Shown here: positions 8,269-16,663 of the stretch, piece by piece | Numbering within the stretch: position 1 is the first letter of the stretch | How the letters are laid out: the number at the start of each line of letters is the position of its first letter | Origin: Kocuria marina | Lineage (GTDB): Bacteria > Actinomycetota > Actinomycetes > Actinomycetales > Micrococcaceae | Assembly (NCBI GenBank): GCA_014652975.1 | Contig: BMZV01000001.1 | Location: 186,001 to 250,000 of the forward strand | DNA: 64,000 nucleotides | Direction of reading: 5' to 3' | Notes under the pieces: model-generated | Databases searched by the model: none | What the model was told of the DNA's origin: nothing | What the model saw: only the letters and a program-made list of their open reading frames with translations | Position numbers and translations under genes: made by a program

Positions 8269-9027
8269 TCACTCGGCAGGGCGCAGGCGCAGAGCCTCCA
8301 TGCCACCGTCCACGGCAAGATCGACGCCACTGCTCGATGCATTGAGTGGGCTGGCCAGATAGCAAATCGCGGAGGCCACCTCATCCGGTTCCACGAGCCG
8401 CCCGTGCGGCTGACGAGCGTTCAGGGCTGTACGTTCAGCTTCGGGGTCCGGCGCCTTGGACAGCAAATTGCCGATCCAGGGGGTGTTGGCGGTTCCTGGA
8501 TTCACACAGTTCACCCGGATTCCCTCACGCAGGTGATCGGCCGCCATGGCCCGGGTCATCGCGAGAATCGCACCCTTGGTAGCCGAGTACAGCACTCGTT
8601 CGGGCAGACCCGCGGTCGCCGCGATGGAGCACGTGTTGACCACGGAAGCATGCGCGGATTTCCGCAGATGAGGCAGTGCTGCGCGGGTCACTCGGACCAT
8701 ACCGACCACGTTGATGTCCCACACGCGGTGCCATTCATCGTCGTCGTTGGCGGCGACGTCACCCTGGGCCCCGATTCCGGCATTGTTAATCACCACGTCG
8801 ATCCCGCCCAGCTCGGCCACGACCTTGTCGATCGCGTTCTGGACCGAGGCGTCGTCGGCGACGTCGCACTGGACCTGTACCGCACCCGTGGCAGCATTCG
8901 CGGGGTTGAGATCGAGAACGGCCACTTTGGCACCTTTAGCCTGCAAAGCCCGGGTCGCGGAATCTCCGATCCCCGAAGCGCCTCCGGTGACAACGGCCAC
9001 CAGTCCATCGAATTCTTGTGAGCTCAT
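8269..9027 (-). CDS. SDR dehydrogenase, probable 2-keto-3-deoxy-L-fuconate dehydrogenase
   Basis: 252 residues, classical short-chain dehydrogenase. NAD-binding TGGASGIG at 14-21, NNAG at 81-84, catalytic S134, Y147 and K151 (YSATK), and a typical C-terminal DGG motif. In the non-phosphorylative L-fucose pathway this enzyme oxidises 2-keto-3-deoxy-L-fuconate to the 2,4-diketo acid, and the next gene encodes the matching hydrolase. The function is inferred from fold and context. It is last in the leftward operon and 35 bp from the gene before it. Confidence 0.83.
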   Translation of the reverse strand: MSSQEFDGLVAVVTGGASGIGDSATRALQAKGAKVAVLDLNPANAATGAVQVQCDVADDASVQNAIDKVVAELGGIDVVINNAGIGAQGDVAANDDDEWHRVWDINVVGMVRVTRAALPHLRKSAHASVVNTCSIAATAGLPERVLYSATKGAILAMTRAMAADHLREGIRVNCVNPGTANTPWIGNLLSKAPDPEAERTALNARQPHGRLVEPDEVASAICYLASPLNASSSGVDLAVDGGMEALRLRPAE

Positions 9028-9062
9028 AAAAGTCTCTCCTCGTTACTTCGGTGCTGGACGGT

Positions 9063-9911
9063 TCAGGAACGGGCAACCATGCGGTGATGCTGTTGACCGA
9101 TACCCTCGATCTCCACCTCCACCACGTCGCCGTCCTTCAAATACGGGAACTTTCCGGAGAGCGCCACGCCCTTGGGCGTGCCGGTGGAGATGATGTCCCC
9201 CGGTTCCAACTGCATGTAATGGGACAGGTGCTTCACGATGTACTCGACCGAGAAGATCATGTCCGAGGTCCGTGATCCCTGCCGCGGCTCACCGTTGACC
9301 GAGGAGCCCAGTGACACGTCGTGCGGGTCGAACTCATCCGCGGTCACAACCACCGGGCCCAGTGGCATGTAGTCCTTGATGCACTTGCCCTTGGACCACT
9401 GGCCCCCCGAGTCTTCGATCTGATAGGCACGCTCGGACAGATCGTCCGCCAGGGTATAGCCGGCAATACATTCCGCAGCTGCCGCTTCGGTCTCCAAATA
9501 GGCCGCTTGCTTGCCTATCACGATGACCAGCTCCACTTCCCAGTCGCTCTTCTTCGATCCTGGAGGCAACGCGATGTTGTCGTTGGGGCCGGTCAAGGTG
9601 TTGGGAGTCTTGAAGAAAATGATGGGCAGCTCGGGCGGCGCGTCACCCGACTCGGCAGCGTGCTCTACATAGTTCTGGCCGATGCAGATCACCGCAGAAG
9701 GCCTTGTGAGTGGCGCACCGATGCGCTGACCGGTAATGTCCGCGGTCGGCAGCTCGCCGCGTTCCAGGGCGGACCGCAGGGATTCGATCCCCCCGGTCGC
9801 GAAAAACTCCGGGTCGAAATCCTTCACCGCTGCGGAAGCATCGTAATGCGCACCCTGATATTCGACGACCGGGATTTCTTGTCCCTTTTCGCCCACTCGC
9901 ATCAGTTTCAT
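9063..9911 (-). CDS. Fumarylacetoacetate-hydrolase-family protein, probable 2,4-diketo-3-deoxy-L-fuconate hydrolase
   Basis: 282 residues. The FAH C-terminal catalytic domain spans about 70-280 with AVICIGQNYVEHAAESG, metal ligands in SDWEVELVIVIGK (Glu) and ADDLSERAYQ (Asp), and GDIISTGTPKGVA. In the fucose pathway the enzyme cleaves 2,4-diketo-3-deoxy-L-fuconate into pyruvate and L-lactate. Length and domain order match the FahA-like hydrolases of such clusters. It sits between the aldo/keto reductase and the SDR gene in one operon (gaps of 35-41 bp). Confidence 0.84.
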   Translation of the reverse strand: MKLMRVGEKGQEIPVVEYQGAHYDASAAVKDFDPEFFATGGIESLRSALERGELPTADITGQRIGAPLTRPSAVICIGQNYVEHAAESGDAPPELPIIFFKTPNTLTGPNDNIALPPGSKKSDWEVELVIVIGKQAAYLETEAAAAECIAGYTLADDLSERAYQIEDSGGQWSKGKCIKDYMPLGPVVVTADEFDPHDVSLGSSVNGEPRQGSRTSDMIFSVEYIVKHLSHYMQLEPGDIISTGTPKGVALSGKFPYLKDGDVVEVEIEGIGQQHHRMVARS

Positions 9912-9952
9912 GTGTTCCTCCGTGTATCTCGTTAAGCAGTAAGGTCTTTGGA

Positions 9953-10921
9953 TCAGTGATTGGTGATGAGCCCCGCATCCGCGGCTGCGGACCAGAACTC
10001 ATCCGGGACGGGTGTCTCGAAGAGCTCCACATTGCGGCGCACGTGATCCGGAGTCCTCATCCCCACCACGCTGGTCACGATCGCAGAATGGCGCATCGGG
10101 AAGGCCAGAGCTGCGGCAGGCAAGGTGGTGCCGTACTCTGCCGCGAGATCCGCCAGTTTCCTGGCCCGCGCGATGAGCTCCGGCGGAGCGGCGTCGTAGT
10201 TGTAATGCGCGTCGTCCGGGACGTCCTGGCGGGCCAGGAGACCCGAGTTGAAAACTCCCACCGCATTGACTTTCACATTGTGGTCTACGCACGCGGGCAG
10301 CAACGATTGGGCCGCCTCCTGTTCCAGGAGCGTGTACCGGCCGGCCAACATGATGATGTCCGGTTGAGTTTCCCTCACGAACCGTTCCAGCATTTGCCAC
10401 TGGTTCATTCCAGCACCCCAGGCTTGGATCACGCCTTGCTCGCGCAGCTCTGAAAAAGCGGGTACTGCTCCGTGCAGCGCCTGATCCCAGTACCCATCCG
10501 GGTCGTGGATATAGGCGATGTCCACCTGGTCCAGCCCCAGGCGTTCCAAGGATTCCTCGAGGGACCGCTTCACGCCGTCCGAGGAGTAATCCCGCACGCG
10601 GTACAGGTCATCAGGAACTTCGAATCCCTCGGTGTCCTTTCCCTGAGGATGTGGGTTGTCCCGGAGCAAACGCCCCACCTTGGTGGAGAGAATGAACTCA
10701 TCGCGAGGCTTGGTCTGTAGAAATGCGCCGAGCCTCCGTTCCGAGAGTCCCAACCCGTAGTGCGGTGCGGTGTCGAAGTGGCGAATTCCCAAGTCCCACG
10801 CCGTTTCGAGCGCCTCACGGGCCGTGGCGTCATCGACCGTGCGGTATAGGTTTCCGAGCTGTGCCGCCCCGTAACCCAGTCGACCGTGACGGGCGATTGC
10901 TTCTTCGAGTGATGGCTTCAT
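9953..10921 (-). CDS. Aldo/keto reductase, probable L-fucose (aldose) 1-dehydrogenase
   Basis: 322 residues, D-threo-aldose/L-fucose dehydrogenase type. LGYGAAQLGNLYR near the N-terminus, active-site FDTAPHYGLGLSERRLG with D and Y, K in STKVGRLLRDN and H in YIHDPDGYW. It would oxidise L-fucose to L-fucono-lactone with NAD(P). The ATG at 10921 has AGAGGA about seven bases upstream. A GTG at 10945 overlaps the stop of the lactonase gene (GTGA) and is the alternative, adding eight residues. Substrate inferred from the cluster; D-arabinose or L-galactose are also possible for this family. Confidence 0.82.
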   Translation of the reverse strand: MKPSLEEAIARHGRLGYGAAQLGNLYRTVDDATAREALETAWDLGIRHFDTAPHYGLGLSERRLGAFLQTKPRDEFILSTKVGRLLRDNPHPQGKDTEGFEVPDDLYRVRDYSSDGVKRSLEESLERLGLDQVDIAYIHDPDGYWDQALHGAVPAFSELREQGVIQAWGAGMNQWQMLERFVRETQPDIIMLAGRYTLLEQEAAQSLLPACVDHNVKVNAVGVFNSGLLARQDVPDDAHYNYDAAPPELIARARKLADLAAEYGTTLPAAALAFPMRHSAIVTSVVGMRTPDHVRRNVELFETPVPDEFWSAAADAGLITNH

Positions 10922-10941
10922 AACGGTTGTCCTCTTGACGT

Positions 10942-11925
10942 TCACAAGTTGTTCTGGTGGTTGCTGCGCGGATCGCTCCCCGCGTTGGTAGCCGTCGCTG
11001 TCTGCTCACTCAGGCCGTAGATGCGCTGCGCGGTCAAGGATGCGATTGATTCGAGCGCTGGTCCGGTCAAGTCGGGTTTCAGCAGCTGGATCTGGAACTG
11101 GATGCAGTCCCGTGTTCGAACCCATCCCTTCCCCGATACCGGTGCGTCAGAACCGAGCATGACGCGTTCGTGGCCGAAGTTCCTGAGCGCGAATCGCAGC
11201 GGTGCGCTGCACAATTCAGCGGCCTCAGGTGTCAGCACTGTTCGCGAGGTCTGCTCGGTTGCTGGCTCCGATCTGGCTCTCTGCGGCTGATGCGGCGGGG
11301 GCATTTCGGCGACCAGGCCCGAACACTTCACAACCACCCGGGGGTCGGCGGCCAGCGTTGTAATGTCGTCACGCCATCGCGTCAGGTCCTGCCCCAGCGG
11401 GGGCTTTCCCAGGTGATCAAGCACCAGGATTCCGTCCGTGTCGAGCATCCGCAGCATGTGCGTCATCTCCACGAGCTGGTGGGCCCGCACACACACGTCG
11501 AACGGCAATCCGGCCGAATGCACTGCAGCAATGACGCCGACGACGTCGCGAGACGCCAATTCTCCCGGGCCAAGTTCTTGCAGGTTGTGTCTGACTCCAA
11601 CCACGCGTGGTGTGTCTGCGAGCGCGCTCATCGTGTCCTGAGTGGCACCCATTCCATGGGGTAATGCAGCGATGATGCCCAGGACCTTGTCGTTCCGGTC
11701 GGCAATGTCGAGCAGCCATTTCAGCTCAGCTTTCTCGTAGCCGACGTCGACCCCCGCCTCCACCAGCACCGAGGGCAGAGGTTCCGATTCCTCGAACAGG
11801 TCCTCCGTGGGAAGGCCTGCTCCTCGCACCCAGTTCCAGGGCAGGTGGTGCAGATCCCACAGGTGACGGTGGGAATCCACCATGGGCACCAGGGTTTGTT
11901 CGGGGGCCGACGTCGTCTGATTCAT
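10942..11925 (-). CDS. Amidohydrolase-superfamily lactonase, probable L-fuconolactonase
   Basis: 327 residues, metal-dependent TIM-barrel hydrolase of the COG3618 type. The N-terminal metal motif is VDSHRHLWDLHHLPWNWV, the mid-domain LDHLGKPPLG carries a conserved His, VVVKCSGL is the typical strand, and LGSDAPVS holds the catalytic Asp. Enzymes of this family open L-fucono- or L-rhamnono-lactones in the same pathways. An insertion at about 208-230 (PPPHQPQRARSEPATEQTS) is less conserved. The last 15 residues look like a disordered tail. It lies between the fucU-like gene and the aldo/keto reductase, as in other L-fucose clusters. Confidence 0.82.
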   Translation of the reverse strand: MNQTTSAPEQTLVPMVDSHRHLWDLHHLPWNWVRGAGLPTEDLFEESEPLPSVLVEAGVDVGYEKAELKWLLDIADRNDKVLGIIAALPHGMGATQDTMSALADTPRVVGVRHNLQELGPGELASRDVVGVIAAVHSAGLPFDVCVRAHQLVEMTHMLRMLDTDGILVLDHLGKPPLGQDLTRWRDDITTLAADPRVVVKCSGLVAEMPPPHQPQRARSEPATEQTSRTVLTPEAAELCSAPLRFALRNFGHERVMLGSDAPVSGKGWVRTRDCIQFQIQLLKPDLTGPALESIASLTAQRIYGLSEQTATATNAGSDPRSNHQNNL

Positions 11926-11956
11926 TACTAAGCAGCCCTCCCTGCGCCGGTGGTGT

Positions 11957-12376
11957 TCACCAAGGGATCACGCCTACCGTGAGCAGGAGATTGGCGTACT
12001 GGCGCTGCTCACCGGTGGCGATGACCACAGCCACGTCATTCTCGCGAGCGCGGTCGTAGAACGTGAACCGTTCCAATCCCGTCAATTCGGCCTGGGATCC
12101 GAGGGTCTCGCCGTAGCCCTCGACGGCCGGCGAAGCGGCGCCCTCGGCGTTCTCCATGTACTCGGCGGCCTCTACCGGAACCGTGGTAATTAGGAGCTCC
12201 AGAACCTGGTCCGCCGTCAGCAACCCCGGTGCCACGTTGAGTGGGATCCGTGTGGCGCGATGGCCCACCCCCGTGACGTGGGGGTAGTTGCCATCGGCGA
12301 TGAGGATCTTGGTTCCGTGACCGCACCGGGCCAATGCGGCCAACAACTCAGGATGGGTGATCGGTGTTCGCATCAT
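11957..12376 (-). CDS. fucU: RbsD/FucU-family mutarotase, probable L-fucose mutarotase
   Basis: 139 residues, the family length. ALARCGHGTKILIADGNYP carries the conserved His and Asp of RbsD/FucU, and the C-terminal FYDRARENDVAVVIATGEQRQYANLLLTVGV matches. It interconverts sugar anomers in the cytosol, giving the dehydrogenase its preferred form. Its ATG overlaps the transporter stop by four bases (ATGA), so it is co-translated with the importer. FucU rather than RbsD is inferred from context. Confidence 0.85.
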   Translation of the reverse strand: MMRTPITHPELLAALARCGHGTKILIADGNYPHVTGVGHRATRIPLNVAPGLLTADQVLELLITTVPVEAAEYMENAEGAASPAVEGYGETLGSQAELTGLERFTFYDRARENDVAVVIATGEQRQYANLLLTVGVIPW

Positions 12377-13857
12377 GAGTTACTGCCCGCGGTCTGCTTG
12401 TCGGTTAGGGACTTGACCTCACCGAAAATCTCTTCTTCGATCTCCTCGAGGGAACGCCCCTTGGTCTCCGGCACCCGCAGAACCGTGTAAGCCGTTCCTG
12501 CCACTGACAGGACAGCGAAGACCATGAAGATCCACGGACCCATGCCTGCGAGCAGCATGGGGAACACCAGGGCGAAAGTCGCGTTGAGCAGGTACTGCGT
12601 AAAGGTGATGGCGCCAGTACCGATAGCGCGAGTCTGCAGCGGCAGGATCTCCGGAACGTACAGCCAGAACACCGGGCCCAGTCCGAAGCCGAAGGAGAAG
12701 GTGTAGACGAACACCGCCGCCACGGCGATCCACCCGGATTCCGCGAAGAAGGTCAAGACGACCATCGCCACTGCCTGACCAGCCATGGAAATGGCGAGCA
12801 TTTTCACACGGCCCATCTTGTCGATCAGCGGTAGAGCAATGGCTGTGGAGATCACTAGGGCCGTGCCCACGCCGTAGTTGGCCACGGCACCGGGGTTGTT
12901 ACCAAGCCCCTCCACGTCCTTGAAGATGATGGGCGCGTAGTAGACCACCGCGTTGATGCCGGTCCACACCTGGAAGAACGTCAGGATGGCAAGAATGGTG
13001 AGCGGTTTCCGCGCGTCGGACAGGACACCGCCCAGGCCCTTGGTGGGGCGGTCCAGGACCTCTTCGATTTCCTGGATTTCCTTGGCCGCGAATTCCTCAC
13101 CACCGCGCATGGTCCGCAGAACATGGAGCGCGTCTCGGGAACGACCACGCATCATCAACCAGCGAGGTGAGGGCGGAGCGATGAACATACCCACGAAGAA
13201 GATCACGGCAGGAATTACGCCCAAACCGAGCATCCAGCGCCAGCCGTCGGGGGTGCTGTGGAAGATGTCGCCCACCGCGTAGGCGGCCAGGATTCCGACA
13301 TTCACGGCAAGCTGGTACAGGCCGGTCAGCAGACCACGAACACGCGTGGGAGCCAACTCCGATAGGTAGATCAAGCCGAACATGTTGGCAATACCGATAC
13401 CGAACCCCAGAAAGAACCGCGCAGCCATCAGACCAACGGGGCCCGAAACAATGGCGCAGAACAAGGATCCGAGGATGAAGATCACACCGCCAACCAGCAG
13501 GATCTGCCGCCGGTCGAAGCGACGAGCCGCAATGGTGGAGACCACGATGGAGGGCAGCGCGCCGTAGAGTAGCAGCGAGGTGATGAGGCCGGTCTGTGAT
13601 GCCGTGAGGTCAAATTGACCCTCGAGCAATGGCAAGGCACCCGAGATGGCCCCGGAGTCGAAGCCATACAGCAGGCCGGACAAGCCCGCCAGTACCGCGA
13701 CCAGGTACACCTTGCGCGGGATCGGCTCGCGCATGAAGTCTGTCTGGGCCGCCTTACCGGGAGCAGCCGACGTTGCTGCACCAGTTGTACGTGTGTCACG
13801 CGTTTCGCCGTGAATTTCAGGCGTGCCAGCGGCGCGCGGTGAACCAAAATTGGACAT
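12373..13857 (-). CDS. MFS sugar porter, probable L-fucose / deoxy-sugar importer
   Basis: 494 residues, sugar-porter family of the major facilitator superfamily with 12 predicted membrane segments from about residue 50 to 470. Typical motifs: GFDSGAISGAL in helix 1, RFFLGFGIGIANMFGLIYLSELAPTRVRG after helix 4, QVWTGINAVVYYAPIIF in helix 7, and the C-terminal VPETKGRSLEEIE. It would be a proton symporter; xylose, arabinose and inositol carriers look alike, so the substrate comes from context. Start at ATG 13857 with AGGGG upstream; it follows the dehydratase gene by 87 bp. Confidence 0.87.
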   Translation of the reverse strand: MSNFGSPRAAGTPEIHGETRDTRTTGAATSAAPGKAAQTDFMREPIPRKVYLVAVLAGLSGLLYGFDSGAISGALPLLEGQFDLTASQTGLITSLLLYGALPSIVVSTIAARRFDRRQILLVGGVIFILGSLFCAIVSGPVGLMAARFFLGFGIGIANMFGLIYLSELAPTRVRGLLTGLYQLAVNVGILAAYAVGDIFHSTPDGWRWMLGLGVIPAVIFFVGMFIAPPSPRWLMMRGRSRDALHVLRTMRGGEEFAAKEIQEIEEVLDRPTKGLGGVLSDARKPLTILAILTFFQVWTGINAVVYYAPIIFKDVEGLGNNPGAVANYGVGTALVISTAIALPLIDKMGRVKMLAISMAGQAVAMVVLTFFAESGWIAVAAVFVYTFSFGFGLGPVFWLYVPEILPLQTRAIGTGAITFTQYLLNATFALVFPMLLAGMGPWIFMVFAVLSVAGTAYTVLRVPETKGRSLEEIEEEIFGEVKSLTDKQTAGSNS

Positions 13858-13944
13858 GAGAACCCCTAAAGGTCGTTCGTGGGTCGGCATCTTTGCTGGC
13901 CCTCACGTTGGATGAGGTAAAAATCAGAACTGAGACGGGCGTTG

Positions 13945-15273
13945 CTAGACGCTGACGCCCACGGGCGTATCGGTGGTCGCCCACTCGGCACCGTTCGGGA
14001 ACTCGTACCGGGCCAAGGATGGCTGGGACATTTCCGCTGTGGATCCCGGTGCTTCGGGCGGCCAGTAGCGTCCGTCGTGCACGTCAACGGGAGTCAAGAA
14101 ATGCTCGTGCAGGTGATCCACGAACTCGATCATCCGCGAGTTGTCCAGCTGCTTGGACACCGCGATCGAATCGAAGAAGGACAAGTGCTGGACCAGTTCG
14201 CACAGGCCCACTCCCCCAGCATGGGGGCATACCCGGACTCCGAAGTGCGCGGCGAGTAGCAGGATGGTGATGTTCTCGTTCACACCTGCCACGCGGCAAG
14301 CGTCCATCTGCAGAACTTGAAGACTCTTTGCCTGAAGCATCTGTTTGAACACCACGCGGTTCTGCACGTGCTCACCTGTTGCCACGGGAATTGGAGCGAT
14401 CGCCTCGGCAATTGCCGCATGCCCGAGGACATCGTCCGGGCTGGTGGGCTCTTCAACCCAGGCCAGGTCGTAGGGAGCCAACTCACGAACCCATTCGATG
14501 GCATCTGAGACATCCCATCGCTGATTCGCGTCAATGGCGATCGGGAAATCCGGACCACACACCTCGCGAGCCTTGCGGACTCGACGGATATCGTCCTGAA
14601 GATTGGCCCCCACTTTGAGTTTGATCTGTGGGAAGCCGTCCGCCATGGCTTCACGCGCTAACCGCTCGAGCTTTTCATCGGAGTAACCCAGCCATCCCGG
14701 AGAGGTGGTGTAGGCGGCGTAACCCTCCGCTCGCAATCGGTCGATGCGTGCCCGCTTTCCTTCCGCTCCGCGCCGCAGGATATTCAGAGCCTCCTGCTCC
14801 GACATGGCATCGGTGAGGTATCGCAGATCGATGAGCCCGAACAGTTCCTCGGGCGACATCTCCGCCAACAGCAGCCACAAGGGCTTATTGGCCTTCTTGG
14901 CCTTGAGATCCCACAGAGCATTGATGACAGCGCCGATGGCCATGTGCATCACACCCTTTTCGGGGCCGAGCCAGCGCAACTGTGAATCGTTATTGAGCTC
15001 TCGCCACACACTTCCCAGGTCATCCAGGAGGGGTTCGACCTCCCGTCCGATGAACCGTTGGGCGACCACCTCAATGGCCGCTGCTTGGACGTCGTTGCCA
15101 CGTCCGATGGTGAAAACGAAACCGTGGCCTTCCAATCCGTCGGTGTGGTCGGTGCGTAGTTCGAGGTACGCCGCTGAGTAATCGGGATCGGGGTTCATGG
15201 CGTCCGATCCGTCCAACTCTTTGGAGGTGGGGAACCGAATGTCTCGCACTCGGCTTTCGACAATGGTGCTCAT
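13945..15273 (-). CDS. L-fuconate dehydratase (enolase superfamily)
   Basis: 442 residues. It removes water from L-fuconate to give 2-keto-3-deoxy-L-fuconate. The mandelate-racemase-like barrel has K218 and K220 (KLK), metal ligands D248 (IDANQRWD), E274 ([10 protein letters not shown]) and E301 (ATGEHVQNR), D324 (QMDACRV) and catalytic H351 ([10 protein letters not shown]). These positions coincide with those reported for the Xanthomonas campestris enzyme. The [18 protein letters not shown] and WLGPEKGV blocks are also typical. Start at ATG 15273, with AAAGG upstream. First gene of the catabolic operon. Confidence 0.93.
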   Translation of the reverse strand: MSTIVESRVRDIRFPTSKELDGSDAMNPDPDYSAAYLELRTDHTDGLEGHGFVFTIGRGNDVQAAAIEVVAQRFIGREVEPLLDDLGSVWRELNNDSQLRWLGPEKGVMHMAIGAVINALWDLKAKKANKPLWLLLAEMSPEELFGLIDLRYLTDAMSEQEALNILRRGAEGKRARIDRLRAEGYAAYTTSPGWLGYSDEKLERLAREAMADGFPQIKLKVGANLQDDIRRVRKAREVCGPDFPIAIDANQRWDVSDAIEWVRELAPYDLAWVEEPTSPDDVLGHAAIAEAIAPIPVATGEHVQNRVVFKQMLQAKSLQVLQMDACRVAGVNENITILLLAAHFGVRVCPHAGGVGLCELVQHLSFFDSIAVSKQLDNSRMIEFVDHLHEHFLTPVDVHDGRYWPPEAPGSTAEMSQPSLARYEFPNGAEWATTDTPVGVSV

Positions 15274-15330
15274 GCTTGGCCTTTCGCAGGCGGATCGCTG
15301 AAGTGTGCTCTCGAGTCCAGGCGGCGGGTT

Positions 15331-15339
15331 CATCCGATG
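15331..15339. promoter_or_regulatory. Candidate GntR operator CATCCGATG in the dehydratase leader
   Basis: CATC-C-GATG palindrome 58 bp before the dehydratase start codon, extended as TTCATCCGATGTC. It shares the core of the sites at 15414-15430 and 16442-16450. Confidence 0.5.
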
Positions 15340-15410
15340 TCTGCTCGATGGTGTCTGTTGTGAGTCACCCACCGCTTATGACTGGAGTCACGTGATTAAC
15401 GTCTCCCACA

Positions 15411-15439
15411 GAGTAAACATCTGATGTTTAGTCCGTCAA
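15411..15439 (-). promoter_or_regulatory. Candidate promoter of the fucose operon
   Basis: On the minus strand TTGACG (15434-15439) is separated by 17 bases from TTACTC (15411-15416). The 17-bp operator palindrome covers most of the spacer and part of the -10 box, an arrangement expected for repression by steric block. Confidence 0.5.
15414..15430. promoter_or_regulatory. Perfect 17-bp palindrome, proposed operator of the GntR/FadR regulator
   Basis: TAAACATCTGATGTTTA is a perfect 8-1-8 palindrome with the CATCnGATG core. It lies within the predicted -35/-10 spacer of the operon. The AT-rich flanks stand out against the surrounding GC-rich DNA. Confidence 0.65.
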
Positions 15440-15446
15440 GAGCCCA

Positions 15447-16415
15447 TTACGCAATTTTTTGCAGCTCTTTTTCCGGATTGGTCCGATGGCTATGGGAGTC
15501 TGCGACGCCGAAACCTGTAGCCAGAAGCGCACCAGCCACGTTGTGCCAGATGGTGGCCACCGCTGAGGGCAGTGCGCTCATGGGTTCAAAATTCTGATGA
15601 CACAGCGCCGCAGCCAGTCCAGCGTTCTGCATACCCACTTCGACGCTGATTGCCCGGCGTTCGCGGTAGCCCAGCCGGGCCAACCTCGCCGCCGCCCAAC
15701 CCAGGGCAAATCCGAAGGCGTTGTGCAGCACCACCGCCACGAAGACCATCCCCAGTGCGGACGCAAGAACCTGGGCGTTCGCGGCCATAATGCCCGCGAT
15801 CACCACAGCCAGAGCGGCAATGGAGAGCCATGGGATCACGGAGCTGAGGTGAGAGACCAGACGTTTTGCGACGATGCGAACGAGCACGCCCAATAGCACG
15901 GGGATCAGGACAATGGTGAGGATCTGCTTGAGCATAGCGACAAAGGAGACGTCCACGTAGCTACCGGCCAGCCACAAAATCAGCAGCGGTGTCATGAGGG
16001 GTGCGATCAGGGTCGAAACGGCCGTGGTGCACACGGACAATGCAACGTTGCCATTCGCCAGATAGGCCACGATGTTCGATGAAGCCCCGCCCGGTGCCGA
16101 CCCCAGAACAACCATCCCCACAATCAGAATCGGGTCGAGTTGCAGAGCTACACCCACGCCCAATCCGGCCAGGGGCATGATGAAGTACTGGGCAATCGCA
16201 CCCAGGATCACCGTGTGGGGCTTGGTGGCAAGAATCTTCAGATCGGGTAAGGCAATGGTCATGCCCATGAAGAACATGACCACTCCGAGCAACGGCGTGA
16301 TCACGGGGCCGAGCGCCGAAGCCTGCTCGTGGAATACCAAGCCGAGCAGGCCCGCAAAAATAATGATGATGGGGAAAGCCAACACTGAGATGCTGGATCG
16401 AGAGAGACGGGCCAC
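15447..16415 (-). CDS. Bile acid:sodium symporter (BASS) family transporter
   Basis: 322 residues with about nine or ten membrane segments from residue 8 to 305. The BASS signatures are MGMTIALPDL, GSAPGGASSNIVAYLANGNVALS (the crossover region with sodium-binding residues) and ISVEVGMQNAGLAAAL. Family members carry bile acids, pyruvate, pantoate or other organic acids with sodium. GTG start with AGGAG six bases upstream. It is leftward, 173 bp upstream of the dehydratase gene, with its own promoter and a CATCGGATG site, so it probably belongs to the same regulon. It may move a pathway acid such as pyruvate, lactate or a sugar acid; that is inference. Confidence 0.85.
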   Translation of the reverse strand: MARLSRSSISVLAFPIIIIFAGLLGLVFHEQASALGPVITPLLGVVMFFMGMTIALPDLKILATKPHTVILGAIAQYFIMPLAGLGVGVALQLDPILIVGMVVLGSAPGGASSNIVAYLANGNVALSVCTTAVSTLIAPLMTPLLILWLAGSYVDVSFVAMLKQILTIVLIPVLLGVLVRIVAKRLVSHLSSVIPWLSIAALAVVIAGIMAANAQVLASALGMVFVAVVLHNAFGFALGWAAARLARLGYRERRAISVEVGMQNAGLAAALCHQNFEPMSALPSAVATIWHNVAGALLATGFGVADSHSHRTNPEKELQKIA

Positions 16416-16441
16416 GGGAGCTCCTGAGGTTCAGGAGCAGA

Positions 16442-16456
16442 CATCGGATGATTATG
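16442..16456 (-). promoter_or_regulatory. Candidate -10 box and GntR operator of the BASS gene
   Basis: On the minus strand CATAAT (16451-16456) is followed at once by CATCCGATG (16442-16450), the third copy of the proposed operator core. The operator would cover the transcription start. No clear -35 box. Confidence 0.45.
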
Positions 16457-16609
16457 ACGTGAGCCTAATCGTACACACGCGGTGCGCGGATACCAGCTCA
16501 TTGCGCACCGCCGACGGAACAACGGATGACCTCACGATCACCGACCCCGAGCTAACCGAATCCGTGAACGATCAGGTGTGCGTTTGTTTCGTTGAATCCA
16601 GAAACAGAA
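16457..16609. other. Non-coding spacer between the trehalose and fucose blocks
   Basis: No gene recognised. It is the boundary of the less GC-rich island; the treZ terminator follows at 16610. Confidence 0.5.
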
Positions 16610-16654
16610 AAGCCGCGGCAACCAAGAATCCGTCGATCCCGGTCGCCGCGGCTT
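16610..16654 (-). terminator. Hairpin downstream of treZ
   Basis: AAGCCGCGGC / GCCGCGGCTT inverted repeat (16610-16619, 16645-16654) with a 25-base loop. On the minus strand the stem is followed by TTTCTG. It begins inside the last codons of treZ. Confidence 0.6.
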
Positions 16655-16663
16655 CAGCCCTGC

